64,000 bases of DNA from positions 13,167 to 77,166 of the forward strand of contig JBGATH010000020.1 of assembly GCA_044229235.1 (NCBI GenBank), read 5' to 3'. A program made the translations under genes and the position numbers. The stretch's first letter is position 1; the number at the start of each line of letters is the position of its first letter. This document shows positions 1-8,350 of this stretch, piece by piece. This stretch comes from UKL13-2 sp044229235. Its GTDB lineage: Bacteria; Pseudomonadota; Gammaproteobacteria; Burkholderiales; Usitatibacteraceae. The notes below the pieces were generated by a model. The model was not told where the DNA came from, made no database searches, and saw only the letters and a program-made list of their open reading frames with translations.

Positions 1-146
1 GCGACTTCCGCCTTGCCCAGTTCCTTTTCGGCCGCCAGCGCGCCGGCACCAGACGCCGTGAGCAAGTAAACGGCCATGCTCAGCATGACCACTCTGCCGA
101 TGCTGAAAGTCAGGCACTTGCTGCCTGCCACCAGGGTCCTTGTCAT
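1..146 (-). CDS. Exported protein, N-terminal fragment
   Basis: The first 48 codons of a minus-strand gene run off the left edge. The ATG at 146 is preceded by a purine-rich AAGGGGA ribosome binding site. The peptide has a basic start (MTRTLVAGSK), a hydrophobic stretch (VVMLSMAVYLLTASGAGAL) and a likely signal peptidase site around ALAAEKE, so the product is probably exported. Nothing beyond the signal peptide is visible and no function can be given. Confidence 0.6.
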   Translation of the reverse strand, partial: MTRTLVAGSKCLTFSIGRVVMLSMAVYLLTASGAGALAAEKELGKAEV

Positions 147-183
147 TCTTGTTCCCCTTTCCGCACCTCGTCCCGGCAAGCGC

Positions 184-209
184 CACCGGGACAGTTTCCT
201 GTCCCGGTG
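184..209. repeat. Perfect 11-bp inverted repeat (hairpin)
   Basis: CACCGGGACAG (184-194) and its exact complement (199-209) enclose a TTTC loop. It lies downstream of the response regulator gene that ends at 303 and upstream of the exported-protein start at 146. No T-tract follows on either strand, so it may be a weak terminator or an operator of the left-hand gene. Confidence 0.45.
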
Positions 210-302
210 CGTCATCTGGTCCTGGCGGAAGTAATCGCTGCGCGTTTCTTGATCCTGCTTTAATTATTCTGCTACCTGCCATGAACCTGATTTTGTTTCA
301 TA

Positions 303-1181
303 TCAAGCCAGATCGAGCTTGTTCATCAGGGCACGGGTACCGGTCCAGGCCAGCATTCCGGCGCCGGCGAATGGCAGCGTGATGATGAACGCGAGGCCGA
401 TGAACGGGGCGGCAACCACCAGTCCGGCTTGCTTCATTGCCTGGAAGGTTTGGCGTGCGGCAGGGTATTTATTCAGTGCCTTGTAACCCATGCCGGCGAC
501 GACGGCAAAGCCGACCACAGGAAGCAGCATCGCGTACAGCAGCCCGATGAACGGCGCGGCCAGGAACAGCGCGACGTTCTTCGTAAAGTGCAGCACCTTT
601 TTGGTTGCGGGCAGCTGCATCAGCCGGCGAAGTCCGAATACGGCCAACGCGGCGAGACCGAGTATCGGCGTGAACACAAAGAAGGCGAGGCCGATGAATG
701 GTGCGGCGGCCAGCAGGGCGATGGTCCTGACGAAGCTCGGTTGCGCCTCGGTGGTGACGGCTGCCGCTGGTGCGACCGCTGCCACCGGCGGGGCTGCCGT
801 TTCAATCAGCGCCGGTTCGGGGTCGCGCAGCGCATAGGCGGCACTTCCCTCGATCATTTCCGGCGAAAGCGGTTTGTGCAGGAACGCGGTGACGCCGGCG
901 GCCTTGGCGCGCGCTTCGTTTGCCAGCGTGCCGTAACCGGTGATGATCACGATCGGCGTCCATGGACGGCGGGCTTTCATCTCCTCCGCCAATGCCAAGC
1001 CGTTCATGCCGGGCATTTTGATGTCGGTGTAGACAAGGTCAACGTCCTGCATCTTGGTCAGGGCTTCCTGCGCATTTTGCGCACGAATGACGATGTAGCC
1101 TTTGTTCGACAGTACGCGGTTGAAGCTCTTTCCCACCACGGGGTCGTCGTCGACTACCAGGATTTTTTGATTGGCTCTCAT
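303..1181 (-). CDS. Response regulator receiver domain fused to a three-fold membrane repeat
   Basis: A 292-residue protein. Residues 5-120 form a CheY-like receiver with the acidic pocket D11-D13, phosphoacceptor D53 (DIKMPGMNG), T81 and K103. After an Ala/Pro linker (about 125-148) the C-terminal half has three hydrophobic blocks, each opening with the heptad AAPFIGL at residues 159, 208 and 257, exactly 49 residues apart. Each block looks like a membrane hairpin followed by a basic segment. There is no DNA-binding or enzymatic output domain, so the output is probably membrane-located. The ATG at 1181 has a GGAG ribosome binding site. A second receiver gene lies 62 bp upstream in the same direction and is probably cotranscribed. 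No histidine kinase is in view. Confidence 0.8.
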   Translation of the reverse strand: MRANQKILVVDDDPVVGKSFNRVLSNKGYIVIRAQNAQEALTKMQDVDLVYTDIKMPGMNGLALAEEMKARRPWTPIVIITGYGTLANEARAKAAGVTAFLHKPLSPEMIEGSAAYALRDPEPALIETAAPPVAAVAPAAAVTTEAQPSFVRTIALLAAAPFIGLAFFVFTPILGLAALAVFGLRRLMQLPATKKVLHFTKNVALFLAAPFIGLLYAMLLPVVGFAVVAGMGYKALNKYPAARQTFQAMKQAGLVVAAPFIGLAFIITLPFAGAGMLAWTGTRALMNKLDLA

Positions 1182-1243
1182 GATTTGCTCCTTGAATGAC
1201 CTGGCTCGATCAGCGAGATTGCGACGAGCCTTAACTTGATGGG

Positions 1244-1660
1244 TTAGTGGGTTACGCTCACATCTGCCGGTTCGCGGCGCAGGGCCCAGCGTTTGTGCTG
1301 CATCGCGCTGTTGGTGACGCTGATGACGTCGTCCGGGCCGACGGGTTTGGCGAGGAAGTCGAAGGCACCCATGGTCACCGCCTGCTTGGCGGTGTCCACC
1401 GCCGGGTAGCCGGTGATGATGATCACTTCGCTTTCGGGCCAGTTCTGCTTGATGGCTCGGAGGACGCTCATGCCATCCATGCCCGGCATCTTCAGGTCCA
1501 GCAGCACGACGTCGTAGTTGTCATGTGCCATCGCCTGCAGTGCGTCGTCGCCGTTGGTGACGGCTTCAACCGCGCAGTGTTCGCTGGCCAGGGTGCGGAG
1601 GTGGCACAGGCGCACGACTTCTTCGTCGTCGACTACCAGGATTTTTGTCTTCGTGTTCAT
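1244..1660 (-). CDS. CheY-like single-domain response regulator
   Basis: A 138-residue protein made almost entirely of a receiver domain: acidic pair D11-D12, phosphoacceptor D55 (LLDLKMPGMDG), the switch threonine in IIITGYP and the conserved lysine in FLAKPV. There is no output domain, so it should act by protein contact or phosphotransfer. It precedes the membrane-repeat response regulator at 303-1181 and shares its LVVDD and KMPGM motifs. The two may form a relay with a kinase outside the window. Confidence 0.8.
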   Translation of the reverse strand: MNTKTKILVVDDEEVVRLCHLRTLASEHCAVEAVTNGDDALQAMAHDNYDVVLLDLKMPGMDGMSVLRAIKQNWPESEVIIITGYPAVDTAKQAVTMGAFDFLAKPVGPDDVISVTNSAMQHKRWALRREPADVSVTH

Positions 1661-1877
1661 GTTGTCCGCCTTGTGTTTTCTGGTTGCTCACACCATTCAT
1701 TGCAATGGCCGTGCCAACTCGCGGACAGACTCTTTTATCGAAGATTATTCAATGGTTTAGCCGTGAAAATGGCCCGCAAAGCGGCATTGCCGCGCCGTCG
1801 CTGAAACGCATCGAAGTACATTTTTTTCATGCACTTTCCGGGAGACGGAAAGCAATGCGCTGGAGATTCAGCAACTT

Positions 1878-1904
1878 GCGCCATTGCGGCGCGCATTTTT
1901 TTTT
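1878..1904 (+). terminator. Rho-independent terminator on the plus strand without an assigned gene
   Basis: GCGCC/GGCGC (1878-1882 and 1888-1892) forms a short GC hairpin and is followed by nine T residues (1896-1904). It points rightwards, against every annotated neighbour: the response regulator and nhaA are both on the minus strand. The 242-bp gap 1661-1902 holds no credible gene on either strand. The element may end a small RNA or an antisense transcript that would otherwise enter nhaA. Confidence 0.5.
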
Positions 1905-3087
1905 AATGCACCGGCGCTGATGGCTGCACTTTGCACAGCACGCGCAGCCACAGGTAGCCCGCCACACCCGCCAACAGTGAACTCAGCAGGATGGCCATCT
2001 TCGACGCGTTGATGGTTTCAGGCGAGGTTGAAAACGCCAGATTGGCAATGAAGATCGACATGGTGAAACCGATGCCGCCAAGAATGCCGGCGCCAAGCAT
2101 ATGTGGCCACCGAAGATCGACCGGCAGACGGCACACGCCGGCGCTGACCGCGACGAAGCACAGCAGCGTCACGCCCAGCGGCTTGCCGAGCAGCAAGCCC
2201 GCGGCGATGCCAAGGCTGTTGCCGCTGGCCAGCGACTGCGCCCAGTCCGCGCCGATGACGATGCCGGTGTTGGCGAGCGCGAACAGCGGCAGGATGATGA
2301 ACGCCACCGGCTTGTGCAGGAAATTTTCCAGGCGGTGCGAAGGCGATGGCGACGAGCGATCGCGGGAAGTGAACGGGATCGCAAATGCCAGCATTACCCC
2401 GGCGATGGTGGCGTGCACGCCCGACTTCATCATCAGGAACCACATGAGTGCGCCGCCGATCAGGTACGGAACGAGCGACATGACCCGCAGGAAGCGATTC
2501 AAGGCCACCAGCAGCGTCCAGACGGCTACCGCACCAGCCAGGTAACCGGCTGACAGGTCGGCCGTGTAGAAGGCGGCGATGACGATAATTGCGCCCAGGT
2601 CGTCGATGACCGCAAACGCCACCACGAAAACTTTCAATGCCGCAGGGATGCGCGACCCCAGCAGCGCGAGAACGCCGATGGCAAACGCGATATCGGTCGC
2701 CATCGGGATGCCGAATCCCGCCTGGGCGGGCGTACCGGCATTGAACGCATAGTGAATCGCGGCCGGCATCAGCATGCCGCCGGCCGCAGCAAAAATGGGC
2801 AGCAGTGCGTTGCGAAAGTTCGACAGTTCGCCGACATACAGCTCGCGCTCCAGTTCCAGCCCGATGAGCAGGAAGAAGATCGCCATCAACGCGTCGTTGA
2901 TCCAGTGCTCAACCGTCAGCGGCCCGAGCGATCCGCGCCAGAAGTCGAGGTAGACAGGGCCAGCCGGTGAATTGGCCACCGCGATGGACAGCAAGGTGCA
3001 GACGATGAGCAGATTGCCACCGGCCTGCTCGGATTTGAAGAAGCGGGTGAAGGTATCGGTGAGTTTGAGGGGCAGGCGGTGCGGCAT
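1903..3087 (-). CDS. nhaA: Na+/H+ antiporter NhaA
   Basis: A 394-residue inner-membrane sodium/proton antiporter exchanging cytoplasmic Na+ for external protons. The family signature is plain: MATDIAFAIGVLALLGSR followed by FAVIDDLGAI, which carries the paired aspartates that bind Na+/H+ in NhaA, with many hydrophobic helices on either side. The reading frame stays open up to 3225, but that extension translates part of a palindromic repeat. The ATG at 3087 (MPHRLPLKLTDTF) gives the usual family length, so I chose it. It is divergent from corA, with repeat copy A between them. Confidence 0.93.
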   Translation of the reverse strand: MPHRLPLKLTDTFTRFFKSEQAGGNLLIVCTLLSIAVANSPAGPVYLDFWRGSLGPLTVEHWINDALMAIFFLLIGLELERELYVGELSNFRNALLPIFAAAGGMLMPAAIHYAFNAGTPAQAGFGIPMATDIAFAIGVLALLGSRIPAALKVFVVAFAVIDDLGAIIVIAAFYTADLSAGYLAGAVAVWTLLVALNRFLRVMSLVPYLIGGALMWFLMMKSGVHATIAGVMLAFAIPFTSRDRSSPSPSHRLENFLHKPVAFIILPLFALANTGIVIGADWAQSLASGNSLGIAAGLLLGKPLGVTLLCFVAVSAGVCRLPVDLRWPHMLGAGILGGIGFTMSIFIANLAFSTSPETINASKMAILLSSLLAGVAGYLWLRVLCKVQPSAPVH

Positions 3088-3150
3088 GGTTTCAGTTCGC
3101 GGGGCGGGTTTGCTTTGCGTGGCCGGCAATGATCCCTGCACACGAGCGAA

Positions 3151-3237
3151 TGTGCAAACTCCAGCATTGGTGCGCCTTCCGGGGCAAAATTGCTCGGAGA
3201 ACCGCACCAATGCTGGGGTTTGCACATTTTATGCTGG
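3151..3237. repeat. Palindromic intergenic repeat, copy A
   Basis: Two 24-nt arms (3151-3174 and 3203-3226) are complementary apart from one T-G pair, and an inner TCCG...CGGA / GCAA...TTGC pairing makes one long nested hairpin. The core CCAGCATTGGTGCG is shared with copies at 19.4, 31.2, 37.0 and 61.4 kb. The right flank ends in TTTATGC, as in copy B. This copy sits between the divergent nhaA and corA genes, so here it is not a terminator. Confidence 0.85.
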
Positions 3238-3324
3238 GGCGGTGATGATTGGCACCATCAGCCAGAATCAGCGCAGCGTTCACGACGCACGCGCTCCGAA
3301 CAAATACCGCCCCGGAGAATCAGC

Positions 3325-4290
3325 ATGCTCATCAACTGCGTCGCGTATCAGGATGGCAAAAAACTTGGCGACATCACCAAACACGACGTCAGCGACTACG
3401 TGGCGCGCCCGGAGTGCCTGGTGTGGGTGGCGCTCAACGACCCGACGCACGACGAATTGGCGGAAATGCAGCTGGAGTTCGGCCTGCACGACCTCGCGGT
3501 GGAAGATGCGCAGCACGGTCACCAGCGGCCCAAGATCGAGGAGTTTGGCGAATCACTGTTTGTGGTGCTGCATAACCCGGTGCTGAAGGATGCCGAGCTG
3601 CGCGTGGGCGAAGTGGATATTTTTGTCGGCCCGAACTACATCCTGTCGGTGCGCAACGGCGTCGAGCAGGGCTTTGTGGCGGTGCGGGAACGCTGTGAGC
3701 GTGAGCCCGAACTGCTGCGGCACGGCTCGGGATTCGTCCTCTATGCACTCATCGACGCGGTCGTCGATCGGTACTTCCCGATTCTCGATGCACTGGAGGT
3801 CGAACTGGAACAGATCGAGGAGCAGATCTTTTCAGGCACCACCCAGCGCGAGAACATCGAAGCCCTGTACACCCTCAAGCAAAAGCTGATGAAGCTGCAG
3901 TACGCCGTGGTGCCGCTGCTCGAGGGCGTCGGAAAGCTCTATGGCGGTCGTGTGCCGCATATCTGCACAGGCCTGTCGGAGTATTACCGCGACATCTACG
4001 ACCACCTGACCCGCATCCAGCAGTCCATCACCAGCCTTCGCGAAATGGTCATCACCGCCATCTCGGTCAACCTGTCGATGATCACGCTGCAGGAAAACCT
4101 GACCACCAAGCGGCTCGCCGCCTACGCCGCATTGATCGCCGTGCCGACGCTGGTCGCCGGTATTTACGGCATGAACTTCGAGCACATGCCGGAACTCAAG
4201 TGGCTGTTCGGCTATCCAGCGGCGCTGGCCTTCATGGCAGGCGTGGACATGTACCTGTTCCGGCGCTTTCGCAAGTCGGGATGGCTGTAG
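3325..4290 (+). CDS. corA: CorA-family Mg2+/divalent cation transporter
   Basis: A 321-residue CorA channel for Mg2+ (possibly Co2+/Ni2+). The long N-terminal cytoplasmic domain carries the alpha-helical stretch from about residue 150 (LEVELEQIEEQIF), and two C-terminal transmembrane helices flank the signature YGMNF at the pore entrance. The ATG at 3325 has a CGGAGA ribosome binding site 8 nt upstream and starts MLINCVAYQDGK. Codons upstream in the same frame translate the repeat and are not protein. Confidence 0.92.
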   Translation: MLINCVAYQDGKKLGDITKHDVSDYVARPECLVWVALNDPTHDELAEMQLEFGLHDLAVEDAQHGHQRPKIEEFGESLFVVLHNPVLKDAELRVGEVDIFVGPNYILSVRNGVEQGFVAVRERCEREPELLRHGSGFVLYALIDAVVDRYFPILDALEVELEQIEEQIFSGTTQRENIEALYTLKQKLMKLQYAVVPLLEGVGKLYGGRVPHICTGLSEYYRDIYDHLTRIQQSITSLREMVITAISVNLSMITLQENLTTKRLAAYAALIAVPTLVAGIYGMNFEHMPELKWLFGYPAALAFMAGVDMYLFRRFRKSGWL

Positions 4291-4456
4291 GAATGCCACC
4301 TGCGAGAACCGATTCAAGTTGGCCGCTGGCAACCATGTCTCGAATTTTCTCCATGCCAGTGCAGCATTCATGCATAGGCTCGACAGCCGCAAAATGCAAA
4401 ACTGCCCGCCGCCGACGCAGGACGCAGGCGCGGCATGCGACAAGAAAGGGACCATC

Positions 4457-4999
4457 ATGCGAACGATCTGCCTGGCGCTGCTGCTAATCCTCACCACTCC
4501 TGCCGCACGATCCCAGGCGCAGCCAGCGGAGGCGGACCCCTGGGCGGCGATCCGCTGGCTGGTTGGCAATTGGCAAGGTACCGCAACCGGCCAGTCGGGT
4601 GACGGCACGGTCGTGCGCCGCTACGAATTCGTGCTGAACAACAAGTTCATGCACGAGACCAACCTCACCACCTACCCGCCGCAGGAGAAGAACAAGAAGG
4701 GGGAGATTCACGAGCACCGGTCGTACATCAGCTACGACAAAGCACGCAAGCTTCTGGTGCTCCGCCAGTTCCATGTCGAGGGATTCGTTAACCAGTTCGT
4801 GCTCAATCGGGACGGCAGCACACCGACGCGGCTGGTGTTCGATAGCGAAAACTTCGAGAACTTCAGTAACAAGTGGCGGGCGCGGGAGACTTACGACATT
4901 CTGGGACCGGATGAATTCACCGAAACCTTTGAACTGGCGCCGCCGGATAAACCGTTCGAGACCTACAGCAAGAATCGGTTCAAGCGGGCCGGTCACTAG
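4457..4999 (+). CDS. Exported small beta-barrel protein (lipocalin/FABP-like)
   Basis: A 180-residue protein with a signal peptide (MRTICLALLLILTTPAARSQA) and then a domain opening with IRWLVGNWQGTA and closing with ETYSKNRFKR. The G-x-W opening and alternating polar/apolar strands fit a calycin-like ligand-binding barrel of the DUF1579/nitrobindin kind. No ligand can be named. The ATG at 4457 follows AAAGGG by 7 nt. Its TAG overlaps the stop codon of the convergent methyltransferase gene by 4 nt. Confidence 0.7.
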   Translation: MRTICLALLLILTTPAARSQAQPAEADPWAAIRWLVGNWQGTATGQSGDGTVVRRYEFVLNNKFMHETNLTTYPPQEKNKKGEIHEHRSYISYDKARKLLVLRQFHVEGFVNQFVLNRDGSTPTRLVFDSENFENFSNKWRARETYDILGPDEFTETFELAPPDKPFETYSKNRFKRAGH

Positions 5000-5601
5000 C
5001 GCTCTGGAGGTTTGCGGGCGATCACGGTGATGAACGACTTGCGAAGACTGCGTGGCGCATCGAAATCGCTATAGTCGGCGGCGAGGATGTCCCAGCCGGA
5101 AAAAACATTTTGCAATTCGCCGCGCGCAAACAGGCAGTGACTGCCGGGGTCGAGAATGTCGGTATAGGTGGTGCCCTCCACCAGTACGTTGACGACGGCG
5201 ACGCCGCCCGCGCGCACCTGCGCCTGCAGGTTGGCCAGGCAACGCCGCGCCGTCGGGCGATCGAAACACATCAGCAGGCCGATCGAAACAACGGCATCGA
5301 AGGTGTCGGTAACGACGAATTCGCGCAGATCCGCGACCCGCGCCTCGATCGCGAGGCCCTCGGCGGCGGCACGTTGGCGGAGATGCTCGATCGCCGCGGG
5401 ACTGCCGTCCAGTGCCACCACATTGCAGCCCTGTCTTGCCGCCGCCAACGACAAGTTGCCCATGCCGCAACCGAAATCCAGCACGTGCCCGCACAGGTGC
5501 GGCAATGCGGCAATTTCAAATGGGTTCAAGGCATTTTCATGTGCGGCGATCTGCCGGCAAAACTGGCTATCGAAGAAGCGAATGCTGTGATCGGAAGTCA
5601 T
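4996..5601 (-). CDS. SAM-dependent methyltransferase (TehB-like)
   Basis: A 201-residue class I methyltransferase. The glycine-rich SAM loop VLDFGCGMGNLS lies at about residues 40-51, followed by ALDGSP (acidic ribose ligand) and VVSIGLLMCF. The N-terminal pattern SIRFFDSQFCRQ...LNPFEIAALPHL is typical of TehB/thiopurine-type methyltransferases that detoxify oxyanions or small thiols; the substrate here is unknown. The ATG at 5601 is used because the longer frame reads through the preceding gene. It lies 38 bp after the cytochrome c gene in the same direction. A decayed relative of its N-terminus is at 9.8-9.9 kb. Confidence 0.8.
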   Translation of the reverse strand: MTSDHSIRFFDSQFCRQIAAHENALNPFEIAALPHLCGHVLDFGCGMGNLSLAAARQGCNVVALDGSPAAIEHLRQRAAAEGLAIEARVADLREFVVTDTFDAVVSIGLLMCFDRPTARRCLANLQAQVRAGGVAVVNVLVEGTTYTDILDPGSHCLFARGELQNVFSGWDILAADYSDFDAPRSLRKSFITVIARKPPER

Positions 5602-5639
5602 GCGCGCCTGCCGGGGATTCGCACCGGGCGATTGGGCGG

Positions 5640-6128
5640 CTACTGAATCCGGTAGCCGGCGTGGCAGGCCACGCACTGCGCCGATACGTTTGCCAGCGCG
5701 GCCAGTGCCGGCTTCACGTTGCCCGTCACGCCGGCATCCTTCGCGGCGAGCGCGAAACGGCTGGCCGCACGATGCATTTCCGTGCCGACGGCTTGCATGC
5801 CGGCGGGCATGAATTTGGCCACGTCGTGCGCACCGTGCAGCCTCAGCGAGGTCATGCCCAGCCGGTCCTCCGCGATGGAGGCGGCACGGTCGTACTGCGA
5901 GCGGGAGAGCGCGTCCTGAATTTCCTGCAGCGCCAGCAGATGGTCACGCATGTTGGCGAGGGTATGGATGCGCATTTCTTCGGGGAAACGCACGAGCGGC
6001 CGGGGGTCGGTCGCGGGTGTTGCGGCGGTTCCATGCGCGGCGTGATCGTGAAGCTGGCCCGGTGCCTGGCAACCAAGCAGCGGCAGCAGCACGGTAAATA
6101 CAAGGTGGCGATTGAATCGATGGATCAT
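5640..6128 (-). CDS. Cytochrome c'-like lipoprotein
   Basis: A 162-residue protein with a lipoprotein signal (VLLPLLGCQ; lipidated Cys near residue 20), a His/Ala-rich linker and a helical domain with a single haem site, CVACH, close to the C-terminus. A C-terminal CxxCH at the end of a four-helix bundle is the arrangement of the cytochrome c'/c-556 family. It is probably anchored in the periplasm and may bind small gases or carry electrons. A methyltransferase gene follows 38 bp downstream. Confidence 0.78.
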   Translation of the reverse strand: MIHRFNRHLVFTVLLPLLGCQAPGQLHDHAAHGTAATPATDPRPLVRFPEEMRIHTLANMRDHLLALQEIQDALSRSQYDRAASIAEDRLGMTSLRLHGAHDVAKFMPAGMQAVGTEMHRAASRFALAAKDAGVTGNVKPALAALANVSAQCVACHAGYRIQ

Positions 6129-6161
6129 GGCGAGTATTTCAGGAGGACAATTCCGGCGACA

Positions 6162-6395
6162 TCACGGCATCTGCACGAAGCGCCCGGAAATTTTTCTCGC
6201 GAGCGGCGCCAGGAAGTAAATGACCGGTACCGCGACCACGTATGCGACGGCATAGGCTTTCATCCAGCGCACGAAAAAGTCGGCGACCAACCCGACGTTG
6301 ACCAGCGTGATCACAAAGGTCATCAGCAACACCATGATGGCGCCCATGACGAGCGAGAACACCAGGTGAAAGTATTGCTTGGGTATTTTTTTCAT
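6162..6395 (-). CDS. DUF2798 two-helix membrane protein, paralogue 1
   Basis: A 77-residue protein with two transmembrane helices (VFSLVMGAIMVLLMTFVITLV and a second around residues 46-64). It is nearly identical in pattern to the protein at 11770-12003: both have KKxFHLVFSxxMGAIMVLLMTFVIT and AYVVAVPVIYFLAP. The family has no established function. It starts at the ATG at 6395 and stands alone; the 152 bp on to 6547 hold only a 14-bp palindrome (TGCATGCGCATGCA, 6461-6474). Confidence 0.82.
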   Translation of the reverse strand: MKKIPKQYFHLVFSLVMGAIMVLLMTFVITLVNVGLVADFFVRWMKAYAVAYVVAVPVIYFLAPLARKISGRFVQMP

Positions 6396-6547
6396 TTCTG
6401 GAAATCGACCCTGTTCAATGGATCCCCTGTCGCGTGCGATGCCATATTCGCCTGGTCCAATGCATGCGCATGCAGCACGATCGAACGCGGGATGATCCGC
6501 CAGCCATGATTGTATGCCGCGGCGGCGTCATATCGTGACCGCCATCG

Positions 6548-6904
6548 TTAGAACACGACGACTTTGTCGGCCCACTCGCTGGTCCAGGTCGCGAGTTCCT
6601 CCATGCTGCTGCGGCGCGTGCCGGGTATGACCGCCGCATCGGCAATGCCGCGGGAATCGAGGCAGCTGCCGCAGAGGCCAACTTCCCCGTGATGCTCGAT
6701 CAGCGTACCCAACATCGCCTCAATATTGTAGTAGCCAGCCGGGGTCCGTTGGCCGCGTTTGGCGCAGAACACCGCATCGCCGATCAGAAAGACCCGCACA
6801 TGCATGCCTTCGCGTTTTGCCAGGGTGCCCGCAAGGCGCAGGCCGTTATAGGCACGCTCGCTGCCGTAGGAGGGCTCGTTCACGATCATCAACAGGTTGC
6901 CCAT
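6548..6904 (-). CDS. DsrE/DsrF-like sulfur-relay family protein, paralogue 1
   Basis: A 118-residue DsrE-fold protein. The N-terminal strand MGNLLMIVNEPSYGSERAYN is followed by GDAVFCAKRG (candidate sulfur-carrying Cys) and GLCGSCLDSRG with two further cysteines. Its paralogue at 6998-7348 has the same layout, so the two arose by tandem duplication. Family members act as persulfide carriers or small sulfurtransferases in the cytoplasm. The ATG at 6904 was chosen over a longer frame because the DsrE fold begins there. Confidence 0.8.
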   Translation of the reverse strand: MGNLLMIVNEPSYGSERAYNGLRLAGTLAKREGMHVRVFLIGDAVFCAKRGQRTPAGYYNIEAMLGTLIEHHGEVGLCGSCLDSRGIADAAVIPGTRRSSMEELATWTSEWADKVVVF

Positions 6905-6997
6905 CGTACTTGCTCCTTCAAACCAGATAGATTGCGGCCTTCGCCACGGTGGCACCTGCCGCGCAGAAACAGCGCCTTACCTGCCATGACCGCTTTC

Positions 6998-7348
6998 CTA
7001 GCACACGATCACCTTGTCCGCCCACTGCGTCCACGCCGTCAACTCGGCGAGCGTGCTTCGGCGGGTTCCCTCGGCGAGTTCCGGATCGGTGATCGCGCGC
7101 GCATCCATGCAGGTGCCGCACACAGCGACATCGCCCCTGTTTCGGACCACGCGGCCGAGCATGAGTTGGATGTTGTAGTAGCCCTCGGCGACTTTTTGCC
7201 CGGCTTTGGCGCAAGCGGCCGCATCGCCCATCAGGAAGATTTTCACTTCCTCGCCCTCGCACTTCGACAGGGACCCTGCGAGGCGCAGGCCGTTGTAGCT
7301 GCGCTCGCTGCCGTAGGGCGCGTCATTCAGGATGAACAGGTTTTTCAT
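6998..7348 (-). CDS. DsrE/DsrF-like sulfur-relay family protein, paralogue 2
   Basis: A 116-residue DsrE-fold protein (MKNLFILNDAPYGSERSYN) with cysteines in GDAAACAKAG and VCGTCMDAR. Both motifs match the downstream paralogue at 6548. It follows the fatty-acid-hydroxylase gene by 22 bp and is probably cotranscribed. With the rhodanese-fused regulator at 8351 it suggests local handling of persulfide sulfur. The physiological partner is not visible. Confidence 0.82.
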   Translation of the reverse strand: MKNLFILNDAPYGSERSYNGLRLAGSLSKCEGEEVKIFLMGDAAACAKAGQKVAEGYYNIQLMLGRVVRNRGDVAVCGTCMDARAITDPELAEGTRRSTLAELTAWTQWADKVIVC

Positions 7349-7370
7349 GGTGTTTCCTTCTTATCTCGCC

Positions 7371-8243
7371 TTATCCGGCCTCGTGCCCGGATGTCGGCGT
7401 GGTTCGGATCGAGTGGCCGTCGCCGCGATCGCCGCGTTCGGCGAAGGGAAGCAGCAGCATGCCAGTGAGCCTCGCTGCATCGTCATGGCCGGTGATTCCC
7501 TCGACGCCGATCGTCATGCTCTCCTGCGGCAGACGGGCGCGATCGCGATAGGTGCCGAACAGCCGGTCCCACCAGGGGAGGTTGAAGCCGAAATTGCGGT
7601 TGGCTTCCAACACTTCCATCGAATGGTGGATGCGATGCATGTCGGGGGTGACCAGCACAAACCGAAGGATGCGGTCAACCGGTTCGGGCAACCGCAGATT
7701 GGCGTGATTGAACATCGCGGTCGCGTTGAGCAGTATCTCGAACACCAGAACCGCCGCCGCCGGCGCGCCGAGCACGGTGATGACCGCCAGCTTGATGAGC
7801 ATGGACAGCAGGATCTCGACAGGATGAAAACGCGCGCCGGTAGTGACATCGAAGTCCGCGTCGGCATGATGCATCCGGTGCAGGCGCCACAGTAACGGTA
7901 CCGCATGGAACATCACATGCTGCAGATAGATGGCCAAGTCAAGTGCGATTATCGACAGCGCGAAAGCCCACCAGAACGGGAGGTCAAAGGCATTCAGCAA
8001 TCCCCAGCCGCGTTCGGCTCCCCGTAGCGCGAATCCGACCGCCGCGACCGGAAAAAGCAGGCGCAGGATCAGGCTGTTCAACGCCACCAGTGCGAGGTTA
8101 TGCGGCCACCGCACGCGCCGCGGCCACAGCCTTACCCGCCGGGGCGCCAGCGCCTCCCAGAGCCCCATCAGGATGAGCATGCCGAAAAACGCGCCCAGCC
8201 GGAGGCCCGGTTCGTGCGCCAGCGCCCACTCGTTGAATGTCAT
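7371..8243 (-). CDS. Sterol desaturase/fatty acid hydroxylase family membrane protein
   Basis: A 290-residue integral membrane di-iron hydroxylase. The histidine clusters HVMFH, HRMHHAD and MHRIHH provide the non-haem iron ligands of this superfamily, set between hydrophobic segments. The substrate is probably a lipid but cannot be named. The ATG at 8243 has AGGG about 7 nt upstream; a TTG at 8261 is an alternative start. It is divergent from the ArsR-rhodanese gene across a 107-bp region with a candidate operator. Confidence 0.82.
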   Translation of the reverse strand: MTFNEWALAHEPGLRLGAFFGMLILMGLWEALAPRRVRLWPRRVRWPHNLALVALNSLILRLLFPVAAVGFALRGAERGWGLLNAFDLPFWWAFALSIIALDLAIYLQHVMFHAVPLLWRLHRMHHADADFDVTTGARFHPVEILLSMLIKLAVITVLGAPAAAVLVFEILLNATAMFNHANLRLPEPVDRILRFVLVTPDMHRIHHSMEVLEANRNFGFNLPWWDRLFGTYRDRARLPQESMTIGVEGITGHDDAARLTGMLLLPFAERGDRGDGHSIRTTPTSGHEAG

Positions 8244-8304
8244 AATCGGCCCTATGCTCAATCCATTGCTTGGCCCACTGCCCAGCCTGATGCCAAGGTA
8301 TAGT

Positions 8305-8337
8305 TCAACTACTCAACTAATAAGTAGAATAGTAGAA
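8305..8337. promoter_or_regulatory. Candidate ArsR-type operator
   Basis: CTACT (8309-8313) and AGTAG (8323-8327) form an imperfect dyad, and a further ATAGTAG follows (8329-8335). The AT-rich block lies 14 bp before the ArsR-rhodanese start, between divergent genes. That is where an autoregulating ArsR protein would bind. Confidence 0.5.
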
Positions 8338-8350
8338 GGGCTCGATCGCA

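Noticed and set aside
1645..1920. A 91-codon plus-strand ORF between the response regulator and nhaA
   Set aside because: No ribosome binding site, composition unlike a gene, and it runs through the orphan terminator.
3088..3225. N-terminal extension of NhaA
   Set aside because: It translates the palindromic repeat, has no family similarity, and the ATG at 3087 gives the normal length.
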